A stretch of 64,000 nt of DNA from Pectobacterium sp. CFBP8739 (GTDB taxonomy: Bacteria; Pseudomonadota; Gammaproteobacteria; Enterobacterales; Enterobacteriaceae). The translations under genes and the position numbers were made by a program. Location: assembly GCF_013449375.1 (NCBI RefSeq), contig NZ_JACDRR010000005.1, positions 753,715-817,714 of the forward strand, read 5' to 3'. Positions 38,976 to 49,924 of the stretch are shown here, one piece after another. The notes under the pieces were generated by a model. It did no database searches. It had not been told where the DNA came from and saw nothing but the letters and a program-made list of their open reading frames with translations. Every line of letters starts with the position of its first letter. Positions within the stretch are counted from its first letter, which is position 1.

Positions 38976-39382
38976 GTCACGCCAATCAGAATACCTTCGG
39001 GGCTCAGGAAACGCGTGACCTGCTGTCCCCAGGGTTCAAGGCGGTTCTCTACCAGCAGCGCATAACCTTGCGCTTTTAGCGTACGGGTCGCATCCGCCAT
39101 ATCCGCCACTTCAAATTCCAGCCAGCTTTGCGGTTCAGGCAGATCCGTAGGCCACTTCCCATACCCGAAACAGGATTCGCTAGCCTGTGACAATGGCCAC
39201 AGCGCGAAATGTTTTACGCCACCCATTTCATCGCTCACCAGATAGTCGCTCCCTTCCGCAACGGGCTTGAGCGGCAACTTCAGCGTATCAACATAGAGCG
39301 CATGGCTAGCAGACAGCGATTTCACGATCGGCCCGAAACCTGCCACAAACAGCACTTCAACACCCGGTATAATAGGGTCCAT
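38951..39382 (-). CDS. VOC-family (glyoxalase/bleomycin resistance fold) protein
   Basis: This is a 143-residue single-domain protein with two beta-alpha-beta-beta-beta repeats. The second half contains W-L-E-F-E-V-A-D and ends in [14 protein letters not shown], the usual VOC closing strand, with the glutamate of S-P-E-G as a possible metal ligand. The start at 39382 is seven bases after GGAGG; the ATG one codon earlier is possible. The gene overlaps ybhK tail to tail by 25 bases and sits 28 bases after uvrB ends (same strand). Its activity (lyase, dioxygenase or binding) cannot be told. Confidence 0.82.
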   Translation of the reverse strand: MDPIIPGVEVLFVAGFGPIVKSLSASHALYVDTLKLPLKPVAEGSDYLVSDEMGGVKHFALWPLSQASESCFGYGKWPTDLPEPQSWLEFEVADMADATRTLKAQGYALLVENRLEPWGQQVTRFLSPEGILIGVTYTPWLRD

Positions 39383-39410
39383 CATTGATCCTCCGTGAGT
39401 GCTTGCATCG

Positions 39411-41423
39411 TTAGGATGCAGCAATAAATTTTGCGCGCAATGCCTGTACCTCATCGCGCAAAGCCGCAGCCTCTTCAAATTCAAGATTCTGCGCATGTGT
39501 CAGCATCTTGCTTTCCAGCTCGCGGATTTTCAGCTCCAGCGCCTTCGGCGTCATCAGCTCATAGCGTGCGGCCGGTTCAGCCGCTTTACGGCTGCCTCGC
39601 CCTTTGCCTCTGTTCGTCGGCTGCCCCAGTTGCAGAATATCGGAAATTTTCTTATTGAGCCCCTGCGGCACAATCCCGTGCTCGGTGTTGTACGCCTCTT
39701 GCTTCTCACGACGGCGTTCCGTTTCGCCAATCGCCTTCGCCATGGATGGCGTAATCTTGTCGCCGTACAGAATCGCCTTCCCGCGCAGGTTACGCGCCGC
39801 ACGGCCAATCGTCTGGATCAGGGAACGTTCAGAACGCAGGAAGCCCTCTTTATCGGCATCCAGAATCGCCACCAGCGACACTTCAGGCATATCCAACCCT
39901 TCGCGCAGCAGGTTGATACCCACCAGCACGTCAAACTCGCCCAGGCGCAAATCACGGATGATTTCGACACGTTCGACGGTATCAATATCCGAGTGCAGAT
40001 AACGCACCCGCTCACCGTGCTCTTCCAGATATTCCGTCAGGTCTTCCGCCATTCGCTTGGTCAGTGTCGTGACCAGCACACGTTCGTTAACCGCCGCACG
40101 CTGACGAATTTCGGAAAGCAGGTCGTCCACTTGTGTCGCCACAGGTCGCACTTCGATGATCGGATCGAGCAGCCCAGTAGGGCGTACTACTTGATCGATC
40201 ACTTCACCGCCCGATTTTTCCAGCTCATAGTGACCCGGCGTCGCAGAGACGTAGATCGTCTGTGGAGCCAGCGCTTCAAATTCTTCAAATTTCATCGGTC
40301 GGTTATCCAGCGCCGAAGGCAGCCGGAAACCGTATTCGACCAGCGTCTCTTTACGCGCGCGGTCACCGCGATACATACCGCCGATCTGAGGAACGGTGAC
40401 GTGGGATTCATCGATGACCAGCAGTCCGTCTGCAGGCAGATAGTCAAACAGCGTCGGTGGCGGCTCACCGGGACCGCGACCAGAAAGGTAGCGCGAGTAG
40501 TTTTCGATACCGGAGCAGTAACCCAGTTCGTTCATCATCTCCAAATCAAACTGCGTACGCTGACTCAGCCGCTGCTCTTCCACCAGCTTATCATTCGCCA
40601 GCAGTACCTTTCTGCGATCGGCCAGTTCCACCTTGATATCTTCCATTGCCTGCAAAATACGCTCACGCGGCGTGACGTAGTGCGTTTTTGGATAGATGGT
40701 ATAGCGCGGCACCGTCTGGAGGACATGACCCGTCAGCGGGTCAAACAGCGACAATCGTTCCACTTCCTCATCAAACAGTTCAACACGCAGCGCGATTTCG
40801 TCAGATTCCGCAGGGAAGATATCGATCACCTCACCGCGTACGCGGAAGGTACCACGCTGAAACGCCTGATCGTTGCGGGAATATTGCAATTCAGCCAGAC
40901 GCCGCAAAATAGCACGTTGGTCAATCAGCATCCCCTGCGTCAGGTGCAGCATCATTTTCAGATAGAGATCGGGATCGCCCAGACCATAGATAGCGGACAC
41001 CGAAGCCACGACGATCACATCACGCCGCTCCAGCAACGCTTTTGTCGCAGAAAGACGCATCTGCTCAATATGTTCGTTAACCGACGCATCTTTTTCAATG
41101 AAGGTGTCCGAACTCGGGACGTAGGCTTCCGGCTGATAATAGTCGTAGTAAGAAACGAAGTATTCGACGGCATTATCAGGAAAGAATTCTTTCATTTCGC
41201 CGTACAGCTGAGCCGCCAGCGTTTTATTTGGCGCCAGCATCATTGTCGGCCGATTGAGGTCGGCAATCACGTTGGCGATCGTGAACGTCTTACCCGAACC
41301 GGTTACTCCGAGCAGCGTTTGGTGCGCTAACCCGTCTTCCAGGCCCTCTTTTAAACGACGAATGGCCTCAGGCTGATCGCCTGCCGGTTTAAAGTCAGAA
41401 TTCAGTGTAAATACTTTACTCAT
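39411..41423 (-). CDS. uvrB: Excinuclease ABC subunit B (UvrB)
   Basis: This 670-residue helicase-fold protein verifies DNA damage for nucleotide excision repair, between UvrA loading and UvrC incision. Walker [10 protein letters not shown] lies at 39-47, the beta-hairpin region [10 protein letters not shown] near 92-101, motif [15 protein letters not shown] in the second helicase domain, and a C-terminal UVR motif that binds UvrC. A long open frame on the opposite strand is its shadow. A LexA box lies 225 bases upstream and DnaA boxes about 545 bases upstream. Confidence 0.97.
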   Translation of the reverse strand: MSKVFTLNSDFKPAGDQPEAIRRLKEGLEDGLAHQTLLGVTGSGKTFTIANVIADLNRPTMMLAPNKTLAAQLYGEMKEFFPDNAVEYFVSYYDYYQPEAYVPSSDTFIEKDASVNEHIEQMRLSATKALLERRDVIVVASVSAIYGLGDPDLYLKMMLHLTQGMLIDQRAILRRLAELQYSRNDQAFQRGTFRVRGEVIDIFPAESDEIALRVELFDEEVERLSLFDPLTGHVLQTVPRYTIYPKTHYVTPRERILQAMEDIKVELADRRKVLLANDKLVEEQRLSQRTQFDLEMMNELGYCSGIENYSRYLSGRGPGEPPPTLFDYLPADGLLVIDESHVTVPQIGGMYRGDRARKETLVEYGFRLPSALDNRPMKFEEFEALAPQTIYVSATPGHYELEKSGGEVIDQVVRPTGLLDPIIEVRPVATQVDDLLSEIRQRAAVNERVLVTTLTKRMAEDLTEYLEEHGERVRYLHSDIDTVERVEIIRDLRLGEFDVLVGINLLREGLDMPEVSLVAILDADKEGFLRSERSLIQTIGRAARNLRGKAILYGDKITPSMAKAIGETERRREKQEAYNTEHGIVPQGLNKKISDILQLGQPTNRGKGRGSRKAAEPAARYELMTPKALELKIRELESKMLTHAQNLEFEEAAALRDEVQALRAKFIAAS

Positions 41424-41647
41424 CGTTAAGCACGCTACTTATCGTTATTACGCATCGCGCAATGCGATGTTCGTGGGTGGATGCTCGGAGGCAGGTAAAA
41501 GGCACAAGCTGACGATTTCAGGCACGGCTGTAGGTCGTCATCGGCATCCCTTGTCGCACCGTTATCATACTGACAGCGACCACGCTGACGCATGCGACAT
41601 ACGAGCTTTATTTTGAATGCCAATTGCGAAATTCGCCACCGCAATGA

Positions 41648-41667
41648 TACTGGATATAAAAACAGCA
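41648..41667 (-). promoter_or_regulatory. LexA (SOS) box upstream of uvrB
   Basis: TACTGGATATAAAAACAGCA at 41648-41667 carries CTG-N10-CAG and, on the minus strand, differs little from the known E. coli uvrB SOS box. It marks the damage-induced uvrB promoter. Confidence 0.85.
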
Positions 41668-41966
41668 TCAAGAGAATTATCGCTGGATTGGATGATTAAT
41701 CAACAAATGAATTTGCTAGCACATCCATCTTCAATCTACCAGATAAAATCATCATGATTTATCCCCAGACTTGGTAAAAATGTAACATGAGGGACACGTG
41801 GTGACGTTAATTTATGCAACTACGCACCATTGCTGCTTAAGACGCTTGATTTTACTTAAGCATATGATAATAAATAGATTAGCAAAACCGTGGAGAATAG
41901 CGCCAACCTGGCGACAACCCGCGCCAGCTCTCGGTTAGGACGCGTTGTCTATCCATAATACACATA

Positions 41967-41991
41967 GTTATCCACAGAAATGGTGGATAAC
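41967..41991. promoter_or_regulatory. Inverted pair of DnaA boxes between uvrB and bioD
   Basis: TTATCCACA at 41968-41976 is a perfect DnaA box, and the complement of 41982-41990 (TTATCCACC) is a one-mismatch box in opposite orientation. Together they form a perfect 9-base inverted repeat, GTTATCCAC/GTGGATAAC. DnaA binding upstream of uvrB is known in E. coli. The rest of the 876-base gap 41424-42299 shows no supportable gene. Confidence 0.65.
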
Positions 41992-42209
41992 TCCCACAAC
42001 CCCGCATCAGCACTGAGTTAGAGAAATACCCGCTTCATTCGTGATTCCCTCTGATATGGATTTTCTTCACACTCTTTCTGTGATTTATCGCATAAGTATT
42101 AGACGGAAAAAGACTAAAAACAGCAGAGAGCTAAATCGCAACAATTCAGGCATGGCGGGGAGTCAGGGGAAAACTCAAGAAGGTTTTATCTATTAATCGA
42201 CATGAAAAT

Positions 42210-42261
42210 GTAGGTTTTACACGCATGAAACAGATGCCGGTAAAAAAACAATAAAACCTAC
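42210..42261. repeat. Inverted 10-base repeat after bioD
   Basis: GTAGGTTTTA at 42210-42219 and TAAAACCTAC at 42252-42261 are perfect inverted copies 32 bases apart, and AGGTTTTA occurs again at 42181-42188. They follow the bioD stop by 39 bases. A long-loop terminator or protein site is possible. Confidence 0.5.
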
Positions 42262-42299
42262 TGTGATGATTAAAGTCAGCTGAGGGTTAACAAAAGTGA

Positions 42300-42980
42300 T
42301 TACTTCGTTAATAACCCAATATCAATGTACTGCCCCAGATCATGCCGCTGAAGATCCGATACATAAGGAATTTCGCCCAGCACCGGCGCGGGCAGGCGTT
42401 GTTGCAGCGTGTGCAGATACGGCTGGTGCCATTTTCCGGGCGGCGTGATGTCATTAGCAATCCAGCCGCCGAGTCGCAGGCCCGCGTGTTGAATGGCGTG
42501 AGCCGTTAACATCGCGTGGTTGATACAACCCAGCTTGATGCCGACCACCAAAATCACGGGAAGCTGTTCTTGAACCACCCAGTCGGCAAACGTATCCTGC
42601 GCCGACAGCGGCGTAAACCACCCGCCAGCGCCTTCGACCAGCAGCCAATCCGCCTGCGTTTCTAATGCCCGCAGCCCTGCGGATAGCGCCGAAAGAGAGA
42701 TAGGCCGCTGCTCTACCGCGCTGATAATATGCGGTGACGTCGGCTCCATAAACGCCAGCGGGTTCACCGCCTGATAATTCAGTCGGACGCTGCTATTGGC
42801 CTGAAGCGCCAGCGCATCGCTGTTGCGAATGCCGTCGGCCGTCATTTCACAGCCGGACGCCACGGGTTTATAGCCTGCGGTGCGGTATCCAGCCTGATTC
42901 GCTGCCTGAAGTAGCGCCGTACTCGCGACCGTTTTCCCAACTTCGGTATCCGTGCCCGTCACAAACCAGCGCTCAATCAC
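42300..42980 (-). CDS. bioD: Dethiobiotin synthetase BioD
   Basis: This 226-residue ATP-dependent carboxylase makes dethiobiotin from 7,8-diaminopelargonate. The P-loop is G-T-D-T-E-V-G-K-T at 9-17, Y-K-P-V-A-S-G at 37-43, and V-E-G-A-G-G near 114-119 contacts substrate. It overlaps bioC by eight bases and closes the bioBFCD arm, as in E. coli. Confidence 0.95.
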   Translation of the reverse strand: MIERWFVTGTDTEVGKTVASTALLQAANQAGYRTAGYKPVASGCEMTADGIRNSDALALQANSSVRLNYQAVNPLAFMEPTSPHIISAVEQRPISLSALSAGLRALETQADWLLVEGAGGWFTPLSAQDTFADWVVQEQLPVILVVGIKLGCINHAMLTAHAIQHAGLRLGGWIANDITPPGKWHQPYLHTLQQRLPAPVLGEIPYVSDLQRHDLGQYIDIGLLTK

Positions 42981-43734
42981 GATAAATCACTCCATAAACC
43001 AGTTGATAGCTAAGCGGGTAGCCGCCCTGTTCTTGCGGATAATGGGCAGACAATGCCGCCAGACGTGCCCGGCTCAATAGCCCCGGCGTACGCCCTTCGT
43101 GCAGCCAGGTCGCGCCAATCCCCTTCAGCGATTTCATCAACGTCAATACATCGGGAAAAAGGCAGACTTCACGTTCTTGTACTAAATGATGCCGATAAGG
43201 CTGACAGGCCGCATCGATAGCGGAGAGCGGCAGAAAGCGGTTCGTCCGCTGCGTGCCGTCCAGCCGCTGCCACGCCTGTGACAGTTCGCTTAAGGAGCCG
43301 TCCGCCAGCGTCGCAAACGCAATCACGCCCCCCGGTCGTGTAACCCGATACAGCTCGGCCAGCGCTCGTGGTAACGAGTCACACCACTGCACAGCCAGAT
43401 TGCTATAGCTGATATCCACACAGCCATCCGCCAACGGCAGATTTTCGATATCCCCTTCCTGATAGCAGTCTGCTGCGTCCAGTTCACGGGCATACGCCAG
43501 CATGTCTACCGACAAATCCAGCGCGGTCACATAGTGACCAGCCTGACGCCAGTGGCGGCTAAAATGGCCGGTTCCGCACCCCGCATCCAACACCTTTAGA
43601 CCGCCGTGCGGCGGCATTAATGCCAGCAGACGTTCTCCGCTGGTACGTTGCAGCTCGGCAAAGCGATCGTAACACCCCGCCGCACGCCCAAACGCCTGCG
43701 CAATCGCCTGCTTGTTATAGTTTTCTGTCAGCAT
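42973..43734 (-). CDS. bioC: Malonyl-ACP O-methyltransferase BioC
   Basis: This 253-residue SAM-dependent methyltransferase masks malonyl-ACP so that fatty-acid synthesis can build pimeloyl-ACP methyl ester. Motif I is [11 protein letters not shown] near 49-59, with A-L-D-L-S-V-D-M-L and Y-S-N-L-A-V-Q-W-C later. It overlaps bioF by 20 bases and bioD by eight, consistent with coupled translation. The partner esterase BioH is not in the window. Confidence 0.95.
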   Translation of the reverse strand: MLTENYNKQAIAQAFGRAAGCYDRFAELQRTSGERLLALMPPHGGLKVLDAGCGTGHFSRHWRQAGHYVTALDLSVDMLAYARELDAADCYQEGDIENLPLADGCVDISYSNLAVQWCDSLPRALAELYRVTRPGGVIAFATLADGSLSELSQAWQRLDGTQRTNRFLPLSAIDAACQPYRHHLVQEREVCLFPDVLTLMKSLKGIGATWLHEGRTPGLLSRARLAALSAHYPQEQGGYPLSYQLVYGVIYRD

Positions 43735-44872
43735 GGTGCAATACCGTAAGCAAGCGACTGATATCTTCCGGCTGATGTTCCGCCGTTAGCGTAATCCGCA
43801 GACGCGCGCTGCCGACAGGCACTGTCGGCGGACGCATCGCACTGACCCACACGCCCTGTTCACGCAGATGACTCATCAGGGCCATTGCCCGCGCGTTCTC
43901 ACCGACAATCAGCGGCTGAATCGCACTCTGTGAATCCATCAGTTGATAGGTGGAGTTGGAAAAACCTGCACGGAACTGCTCAACATTGCGCCGCAGTGCA
44001 TCACGCCGCGCATCGCCCTGACGAACACAGTTGAGCGCCGCGCTCAGCGCACAGGCCTGCGCTGCGGGCATCGAGGTGCTGTAAATCAAATGACGGGCAA
44101 ATTGCAGGAAGTATTCGGCCAGCGGTTCAGCGCACAGCACCGCCGCGCCGCTCACGCCAAACGCTTTGCCGAACGTGACAATCAGCAGCTCAGGTTGAAC
44201 GCCTTGCTGCCAACAGCTCCCGCGTCCTTCATCGCCCAGCACGCCAATCCCGTGTGCATCATCCACCATCAGCCAGGCATCGTGCGCCCGACACTGGGCC
44301 TGTAGCGCCGACAGCGGCGCGGTATCGCCATCCATACTGAAAACGCCTTCGGTCACCACCAGCGTCTGGCCGTCGGCAGGCTTTTCCAGCAGCGCCTGCA
44401 GATTATCGGCCTGATTATGTTTAAAGCGCCGTAGGGTCGCCGGTGACTGTGCCGCCGCTTCCAGCAGCGACGCATGGCTGAGTTTATCGGCCAAAATACG
44501 GTCTTCCGCCTGTGCCAGCGCGGCTACCACGGCCTGATTTGCGGCATAGCCGGAAATAAACAGCAGCGCACGCGGATAGCCCAGCCAGTCGGCAAGCTGA
44601 TTTTCCAGCGAGGCATGGGCATCGGTATACCCCGTCACATGTCCGGAACCGCCGCTGCCAATCCCGTATTGTTCAGCGCCCAACTGCCAGGCACGCACAA
44701 TTTCCGGGTGGTGGCTCAGCCCCAGATAGTCGTTGCTGGAAAAATTCAGATAACAGCGATCGCCCTGCATCAGCCAGCGCCCGCTGCCGCCTTGATTAGC
44801 CAGCCTCACACGGTAAGCATCATCACGCTGGCGTTGCGCCAGCGCGCCTTTAATACGTTGCTGCCAGCTCAT
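43715..44872 (-). CDS. bioF: 8-amino-7-oxononanoate synthase BioF
   Basis: This 385-residue PLP enzyme condenses pimeloyl-ACP with alanine. The class II alpha-oxoamine synthase features are [10 protein letters not shown] near 43-52, [10 protein letters not shown] with the PLP aspartate, and the Schiff-base lysine in [11 protein letters not shown]. Length equals E. coli BioF (384). It follows bioB by 39 bases and overlaps bioC by 20. Confidence 0.96.
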   Translation of the reverse strand: MSWQQRIKGALAQRQRDDAYRVRLANQGGSGRWLMQGDRCYLNFSSNDYLGLSHHPEIVRAWQLGAEQYGIGSGGSGHVTGYTDAHASLENQLADWLGYPRALLFISGYAANQAVVAALAQAEDRILADKLSHASLLEAAAQSPATLRRFKHNQADNLQALLEKPADGQTLVVTEGVFSMDGDTAPLSALQAQCRAHDAWLMVDDAHGIGVLGDEGRGSCWQQGVQPELLIVTFGKAFGVSGAAVLCAEPLAEYFLQFARHLIYSTSMPAAQACALSAALNCVRQGDARRDALRRNVEQFRAGFSNSTYQLMDSQSAIQPLIVGENARAMALMSHLREQGVWVSAMRPPTVPVGSARLRITLTAEHQPEDISRLLTVLHHADRKL

Positions 44873-44911
44873 AATGCAACACGCCTTACCTGACGGCGCG
44901 CTCGCAAGGCG

Positions 44912-45949
44912 TTATACCGCAGCATTATAAAACTGCTCGCTATCGGCATTAATCAGCTGTTCTGCTAACCGCTGTTGCTGTTGGTTATCCCCGTATTCGG
45001 TCGCCGTCTGCTGCGGGTTCAGACCTAATTTGAGGAACAGCGCCAAATCCTTGTCTTCTTTCGGGTTGGGTGTCGTCAGCAGTTTGCAGCCATAGAAAAT
45101 AGAGTTCGCACCGGCCATAAAACACATCGCCTGCGTTTGTTCACTCATCTGCTCGCGTCCGGCGGACAGACGCACATAGGAAGCAGGCATCATGATGCGC
45201 GCCACGGCAATCGTGCGAATGAAATCAAACGGATCGACGTCCTCATTCTCCGCCAGCGGCGTTCCTTTCACCTTAACCAGCATGTTGATCGGCACGCTTT
45301 CCGGCGGCGTCGGCAAGTTAGCCAGTTGCACCAACAGCCCGGCGCGATCGCGCACGGTTTCGCCCAGCCCAACGATGCCGCCGGAACAGACTTTAATGCC
45401 AGCCCCGCGCACTTTATCCAACGTATCCAGACGTTCCTGATAGGTACGGGTGGTGATGATACTGCCGTAAAACTCCGGCGAGGTGTCGAGGTTATGGTTA
45501 TAGAAATCCAGTCCGGCAGAAGCCAGACGCTCGGCCTGATCGTTATGCAGCGTTCCCAGTGTCATGCAGGTTTCCATCCCCATCGCTTTAACGCCTTTTA
45601 CCATCTGTTCCAGATACGGCATATCGCGCTCGTGTGGATTTTTCCACGCTGCACCCATACAAAAACGCGTCGATCCTGCCGCTTTTGCCTGACGGGCCGA
45701 CTCCAGCACCTGCTCAACCTGCATCAGGCGTTCGGTATCAATCCCGGTACGATAGCGGGAGCTCTGCGGGCAATACTTGCAGTCTTCAGGACAGGCACCG
45801 GTTTTTATCGATAGTAGCGTGCTTACCTGTACCTGACGGGGGTCAAAATGCTGGCGATGGACCTGCTGCGCTTCAAACATCAGTTCCAGAAAAGGTTTAT
45901 TAAATAAGTCTTGCGCTTGCTCAAGCGTCCAGTAAATGCGGTCAGCCAT
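44912..45949 (-). CDS. bioB: Biotin synthase BioB
   Basis: This 345-residue radical SAM enzyme inserts sulfur into dethiobiotin. The 4Fe-4S motif is C-P-E-D-C-K-Y-C at about 53-60 and the 2Fe-2S ligands are in the usual positions (F-C-M-G-A and the arginine in V-R-L-S-A-G-R). It is first in the bioBFCD arm, 52 bases from the BirA operator and divergent from bioA. Confidence 0.97.
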   Translation of the reverse strand: MADRIYWTLEQAQDLFNKPFLELMFEAQQVHRQHFDPRQVQVSTLLSIKTGACPEDCKYCPQSSRYRTGIDTERLMQVEQVLESARQAKAAGSTRFCMGAAWKNPHERDMPYLEQMVKGVKAMGMETCMTLGTLHNDQAERLASAGLDFYNHNLDTSPEFYGSIITTRTYQERLDTLDKVRGAGIKVCSGGIVGLGETVRDRAGLLVQLANLPTPPESVPINMLVKVKGTPLAENEDVDPFDFIRTIAVARIMMPASYVRLSAGREQMSEQTQAMCFMAGANSIFYGCKLLTTPNPKEDKDLALFLKLGLNPQQTATEYGDNQQQQRLAEQLINADSEQFYNAAV

Positions 45950-46001
45950 CTCGGCATCTCCAAACTAAAAACGTTTCGCCAGTGTAAATTAACCCGATAT
46001 A

Positions 46002-46035
46002 CTGTCAACCAAATAGAATCCATTTTAGTTTACGA
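46002..46035. promoter_or_regulatory. BirA (biotin repressor) operator between bioB and bioA
   Basis: CTGTCAACC at 46002-46010 and AGTTTACGA at 46027-46035 match the consensus halves TTGTAAACC and GGTTTACAA at seven of nine positions each, with the expected 16-base spacer. It should repress both divergent arms when BirA carries biotinyl-AMP. Confidence 0.85.
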
Positions 46036-46044
46036 AAGATCATC

Positions 46045-47349
46045 ATGAGCCCGGAAGACATCGCTTTTGACCAGCGCCACATTTGGCATCCCTATACCTC
46101 GATGACCGAGCCACTGCCCTGCTATCCAGTGGTCGCAGCCAGCGGTGTCGAACTTCATCTGGATGCCGGACGTCGCCTGATCGACGGCATGTCATCGTGG
46201 TGGGCGGCGATTCACGGTTACAACCATCCGACGATCAATCAGGCGGTGCAGACTCAGCTCAGCCAGATGTCGCACGTGATGTTCGGCGGTATCACCCATC
46301 CGGCAGCGGTAGCGCTGTGTCGTCAACTAGTAGACATCACGCCGGATGCGCTGGAATGCGTGTTTCTGGCGGATTCCGGCTCAGTGGCCGTCGAAGTGGC
46401 GATGAAAATGGCGCTGCAATATTGGCAGGCACGTGGTGAAACCCGTCAGCGCTTTCTCACCCTGCGTCATGGTTATCACGGCGACACCTTCGGTGCGATG
46501 TCCGTGTGCGATCCGCAAAATTCGATGCACAGTCTGTATCAGGGCTATCTGCCTACGCATCTGTTTGTCGATGCGCCGCCCTGCGATTCTCTCTACGAAG
46601 GCGTTTTTTCCGACGCGTGGCAGGAAGCCGACATCGCCCCGCTACAGACGATGCTGTCAGCGCACGCGCATGAGATCGCCGCCGTGATTCTGGAACCCAT
46701 CGTGCAGGGCGCAGGCGGCATGCGCTTTTACCATCCGACCTACCTGCGTCGGGTACGGGAGCTGTGCGACCAATGTGGGATCTTGCTGATTGCCGATGAG
46801 ATCGCGACCGGATTTGGCCGCACCGGCAAACTGTTTGCCTGCGAACACGCGGGAATTTCACCCGACATTATGTGTCTGGGAAAAGCGCTTACCGGCGGCT
46901 ACATGACGCTCTCAGCCACGCTGACCACCCGGACGATAGCGGAAACCATCAGCAACGGCGAAGCAGGCTGCTTTATGCACGGCCCCACATTTATGGGTAA
47001 TCCACTCGCGTGCGCGGCGGCCAACGCCAGCCTGTCGCTGCTGGCGGAAAACCGCTGGCAGCAGCAGGTACAGCAGATTGAGCGGCAGTTGCGAGACGCG
47101 CTACAACCCTGCGCGGATTCTCCGCTGGTAGCAGACGTCCGCGTATTGGGTGCAATCGGTGTGGTGGAAACAAAGCGCCCGGTTAATATGGCGCGACTAC
47201 AGCGTTTCTTCGTCGAGCGCGGCGTCTGGATTCGACCGTTTGGTCGGCTCATTTATCTGATGCCGCCGTTTATCATTCAGCCTGATGAACTGCGTAAACT
47301 GACCGACGCCGTCTGTGCCGCTATCCGTGATGAACGGCTATTTGATTAA
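46045..47349 (+). CDS. bioA: Adenosylmethionine-8-amino-7-oxononanoate aminotransferase BioA
   Basis: This 434-residue class III aminotransferase uses S-adenosylmethionine as amino donor to make 7,8-diaminopelargonate. Landmarks are H-I-W-H-P-Y-T-S-M near 13-21, [21 protein letters not shown], the PLP aspartate in I-A-D-E-I-A-T-G and the lysine in L-G-K-A-L-T-G-G. It is divergent from bioB around the BirA site and is followed directly by three tandem 17-base repeats. Confidence 0.97.
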   Translation: MSPEDIAFDQRHIWHPYTSMTEPLPCYPVVAASGVELHLDAGRRLIDGMSSWWAAIHGYNHPTINQAVQTQLSQMSHVMFGGITHPAAVALCRQLVDITPDALECVFLADSGSVAVEVAMKMALQYWQARGETRQRFLTLRHGYHGDTFGAMSVCDPQNSMHSLYQGYLPTHLFVDAPPCDSLYEGVFSDAWQEADIAPLQTMLSAHAHEIAAVILEPIVQGAGGMRFYHPTYLRRVRELCDQCGILLIADEIATGFGRTGKLFACEHAGISPDIMCLGKALTGGYMTLSATLTTRTIAETISNGEAGCFMHGPTFMGNPLACAAANASLSLLAENRWQQQVQQIERQLRDALQPCADSPLVADVRVLGAIGVVETKRPVNMARLQRFFVERGVWIRPFGRLIYLMPPFIIQPDELRKLTDAVCAAIRDERLFD

Positions 47350-47353
47350 CGAC

Positions 47354-47404
47354 TATTTGGATCAATGAAGTATTTGGATCAATAAAGCATTTGGCTCAAT
47401 AAAG
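47354..47404. repeat. Three 17-base tandem repeats after bioA
   Basis: TATTTGGATCAATGAAG, TATTTGGATCAATAAAG and CATTTGGCTCAATAAAG follow one another, starting five bases after the bioA stop. The last coding bases of bioA (CTATTTGAT) resemble the unit. Confidence 0.8.
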
Positions 47405-47552
47405 GCTTGGGTGCGACACGTTTGCTGTCGCCCTCATGCCATTCACCATATATCCCCTGCCATGCGTTGCCGCATAACGTTAACAATGTGCGCTGTAGCA
47501 CGTAAATTCCATTAGCGTTATGATAATCCTCTCAGCTAATCAGGAATGTCCC

Positions 47553-47960
47553 ATGCGTAATACGTTCATCGTGTGCTGGCAGTATTTACGCGCTTTCGCA
47601 TTGATTTATCTCTGCCTGCTGGCAGGCAATGCGGTATCCGCGTTACTTCCGTTCACTATCCCCGGCAGTATCATCGGCATGCTGGTCTTGTTCATCCTTC
47701 TCGCCTCGCAAATTCTGCCCGCGCAGTGGGTAAAACCGGGTTGCCACCTGCTTATTCGTCACATGGCGCTGCTGTTCGTCCCAATCGGCGTCGGCGTGAT
47801 GAATTATTACGATCTGGTCAGCCAACAGTTTGGCCCTATCGTCGTTTCCTGCCTGATCAGTACCTTTATTGTGATGTTGGTTGTGGGTTTCAGTACCCAG
47901 ATAATGCAGCGTGAACGAGCCGTGGCTGGCGATCGCACGCCGCCGAAGGATAATGAATAA
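47553..47960 (+). CDS. yohJ: CidA/LrgA family membrane protein YohJ
   Basis: The 135-residue inner-membrane protein has four hydrophobic segments and the family stretch [16 protein letters not shown]. The start at 47553 is seven bases after AGGA. The stop shares one base with the yohK start (TAATG). CidA/LrgA proteins are holin-like; together with YohK they may export small metabolites or influence murein hydrolase activity, but E. coli function is unsettled. Confidence 0.92.
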   Translation: MRNTFIVCWQYLRAFALIYLCLLAGNAVSALLPFTIPGSIIGMLVLFILLASQILPAQWVKPGCHLLIRHMALLFVPIGVGVMNYYDLVSQQFGPIVVSCLISTFIVMLVVGFSTQIMQRERAVAGDRTPPKDNE

Positions 47961-48655
47961 TGTTTAGCTATTTGTGGTGGTCGCTGCCCCTCACTCTGAT
48001 TGTCTTTTTCGCCGCGCGTAAACTGGCCGTGCTGACCCGGATTTCCCTGTTGAACCCGCTGCTGGTGTCGATGGCGATTATTATTCCGCTGCTGCTGGTA
48101 TTGAAGATTCCCTACGAGCACTATTTTCAGGGCAGTAAAGTCCTTAACGATCTGCTTCAACCGGCGGTGGTCGCGCTGGCGTTCCCGCTTTATGAACAGC
48201 TGCACCAAATTCGCGCGCGCTGGAAGTCGATCATCAGCGTGTGCTTTATCGGTAGCCTGACTGCCATTATCTCCGGCACGCTGGTGGCGCTGTGGATGGG
48301 GGCATCGCCAGAAATCGCCGCCTCGGTGCTGCCTAAATCCGTCACCACGCCGATTGCGATGGCCGTCGCCAGCTCGATTGGTGGGATTCCGGCTATCAGC
48401 GCCGTCTGCGTGATTTTTGTCGGTATTCTCGGCGCAGTCTTAGGTCACAGTGTGTTCAACCGCATCGGTATTAAAACCAAAGCCGCGCGTGGGCTGTCGA
48501 TGGGCACCGCCTCACACGCACTCGGTACGGCGCGCTGTGCAGAGGTTGACTATCAGGAAGGTGCATTCAGTTCGCTGGCACTGGTCATCTGCGGGATCAT
48601 CACGTCGCTGATTGCGCCGCTCATCTTCCCTCTACTCTTGCACGTCGCTGGCTGA
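47960..48655 (+). CDS. yohK: CidB/LrgB family membrane protein YohK
   Basis: This 231-residue protein has six or seven membrane segments and the LrgB signature P-K-S-V-T-T-P-I-A-M-A-V-A near 126-138, plus G-T-A-S-H-A-L-G-T-A. It is coupled to yohJ by a one-base overlap and is followed by cdd, the same order as in E. coli. Confidence 0.93.
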   Translation: MFSYLWWSLPLTLIVFFAARKLAVLTRISLLNPLLVSMAIIIPLLLVLKIPYEHYFQGSKVLNDLLQPAVVALAFPLYEQLHQIRARWKSIISVCFIGSLTAIISGTLVALWMGASPEIAASVLPKSVTTPIAMAVASSIGGIPAISAVCVIFVGILGAVLGHSVFNRIGIKTKAARGLSMGTASHALGTARCAEVDYQEGAFSSLALVICGIITSLIAPLIFPLLLHVAG

Positions 48656-48751
48656 ATCTAGCGGGGGACGGTGCGTGCCTCGCATCGCCCGCCATAAAAT
48701 TGAGATACATCTCGCATTTAGCAGTTAATTTGCATTCCTTTCATTCAACAA

Positions 48752-48767
48752 AGAGATTTTGATCACA
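48752..48767 (+). promoter_or_regulatory. Candidate CRP site upstream of cdd
   Basis: AGAGA-N6-TCACA at 48752-48767 matches the CRP consensus with two mismatches in the left half. E. coli cdd is controlled by CRP and CytR, which supports the reading. Confidence 0.5.
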
Positions 48768-48827
48768 ATTTATTGCTACTCTGCTACCTAACATGACGTC
48801 ATTGACGGGTAAAGAGAGTAAGCCACT

Positions 48828-49718
48828 ATGCATCCACGTTTTGAAAACGCCTTCCAGCAATTACCTGCCAGCCTGCAAGTCGCGATCCGCCCATTGCTCG
48901 ATAAACCGGATTTCGCCGCCATGTTAACTGCGGACGAGGTGAATGCCGTTTGTGAAGCCAGCCAGTTAGACACCGATGCATTGGCCTTTGCGCTATTGCC
49001 ACTGGCCGCCGCTTACGCACAGGCGCCTATCTCGAATTTTCAGGTTGGCGCAATTGCGCAAGGGCTTAGCGGCAATGTCTACTTTGGTGCCAACATGGAG
49101 TTCAGTGCCGTTCAGCTTCAACAAACAATACATGCCGAACAGAGCGCGGTCAGCCATGCCTGGCTGCGTAATGAGCGCGGGTTGCAGGCCGTCACCGTGA
49201 ACTACACGCCATGCGGCCACTGCCGCCAGTTTATGAACGAATTACGCAATGCGGCATCGCTGCGTATTCAACTACCGGGTCGCCAGCCTGCCGTACTCAG
49301 CCACTATCTGCCGGATGCCTTCGGCCCCGTCGATCTGCAGATTGATACCTTACTGATGGATGACGTCAACTACGGTGCCACTTTGCAGAATGTGAATGCA
49401 CTTGTCCGCCAAGCGTTGGATGCCGCCAACCGTAGCCATGCTCCCTATAGCAAAGCCATTAGCGGCATCGCGTTGGAAACGTCAAGTGGTAATACCTATA
49501 CCGGGCGCTACGCAGAAAATGCAGCATTCAACCCTAGTCTGCCGCCTTTGCAAGCCGCATTAAATCTGATGAACCTTGCCGGTGAAGATCTGTGCACGGT
49601 GAAACATGCCGTTGTCGTTGAACGTCGCAATGCGATTGTCAGCCACTGGGCAATTTCGCAAATTATGCTGGCAGAGTTGGGCTGCACCGACGTTGAACAC
49701 CACTTTATTGAGGAATAA
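48828..49718 (+). CDS. cdd: Cytidine deaminase Cdd
   Basis: This 296-residue enzyme deaminates cytidine and deoxycytidine. The zinc site is H102-A-E104 with catalytic Glu, and C129-G-H-C132, the same numbering as E. coli Cdd. The C-terminal half is the degenerate second deaminase domain of the long enterobacterial form. It lies 172 bases after yohK, with a candidate CRP site in the gap. Confidence 0.96.
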   Translation: MHPRFENAFQQLPASLQVAIRPLLDKPDFAAMLTADEVNAVCEASQLDTDALAFALLPLAAAYAQAPISNFQVGAIAQGLSGNVYFGANMEFSAVQLQQTIHAEQSAVSHAWLRNERGLQAVTVNYTPCGHCRQFMNELRNAASLRIQLPGRQPAVLSHYLPDAFGPVDLQIDTLLMDDVNYGATLQNVNALVRQALDAANRSHAPYSKAISGIALETSSGNTYTGRYAENAAFNPSLPPLQAALNLMNLAGEDLCTVKHAVVVERRNAIVSHWAISQIMLAELGCTDVEHHFIEE

Positions 49719-49924
49719 CGGCGGAGAGATGTGCAGGATTTCAGCAAAGAGAAGTGTGAAAAACGCGAGGTGAATCGATAAAGCCTGCATTTCGACTAAG
49801 ATGCAAGCCATCTGTAACTATTTTAATTAACAATTTCTGTACATATTCTCTGGGTAATTTAAGATCCGCAACAGTTTTTATCGACAACACCTGAGTTTTT
49901 TCTGTTATCCGAGAGTAAAAAGTC

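Noticed and set aside
39399..41330. A 643-codon open frame on the plus strand
   Set aside because: It is the antisense shadow of uvrB, whose motifs and length are complete on the minus strand. The plus-strand translation is Arg/His/Gln-rich with no family features.
41435..41671. A 78-codon minus-strand frame just upstream of uvrB
   Set aside because: It spans the LexA box and uvrB promoter region, has no family features, and E. coli has no gene there.
47354..47404. Tandem repeats after bioA as a CRISPR array
   Set aside because: The 17-base units are contiguous, with no spacers, and there are no cas genes in the window.
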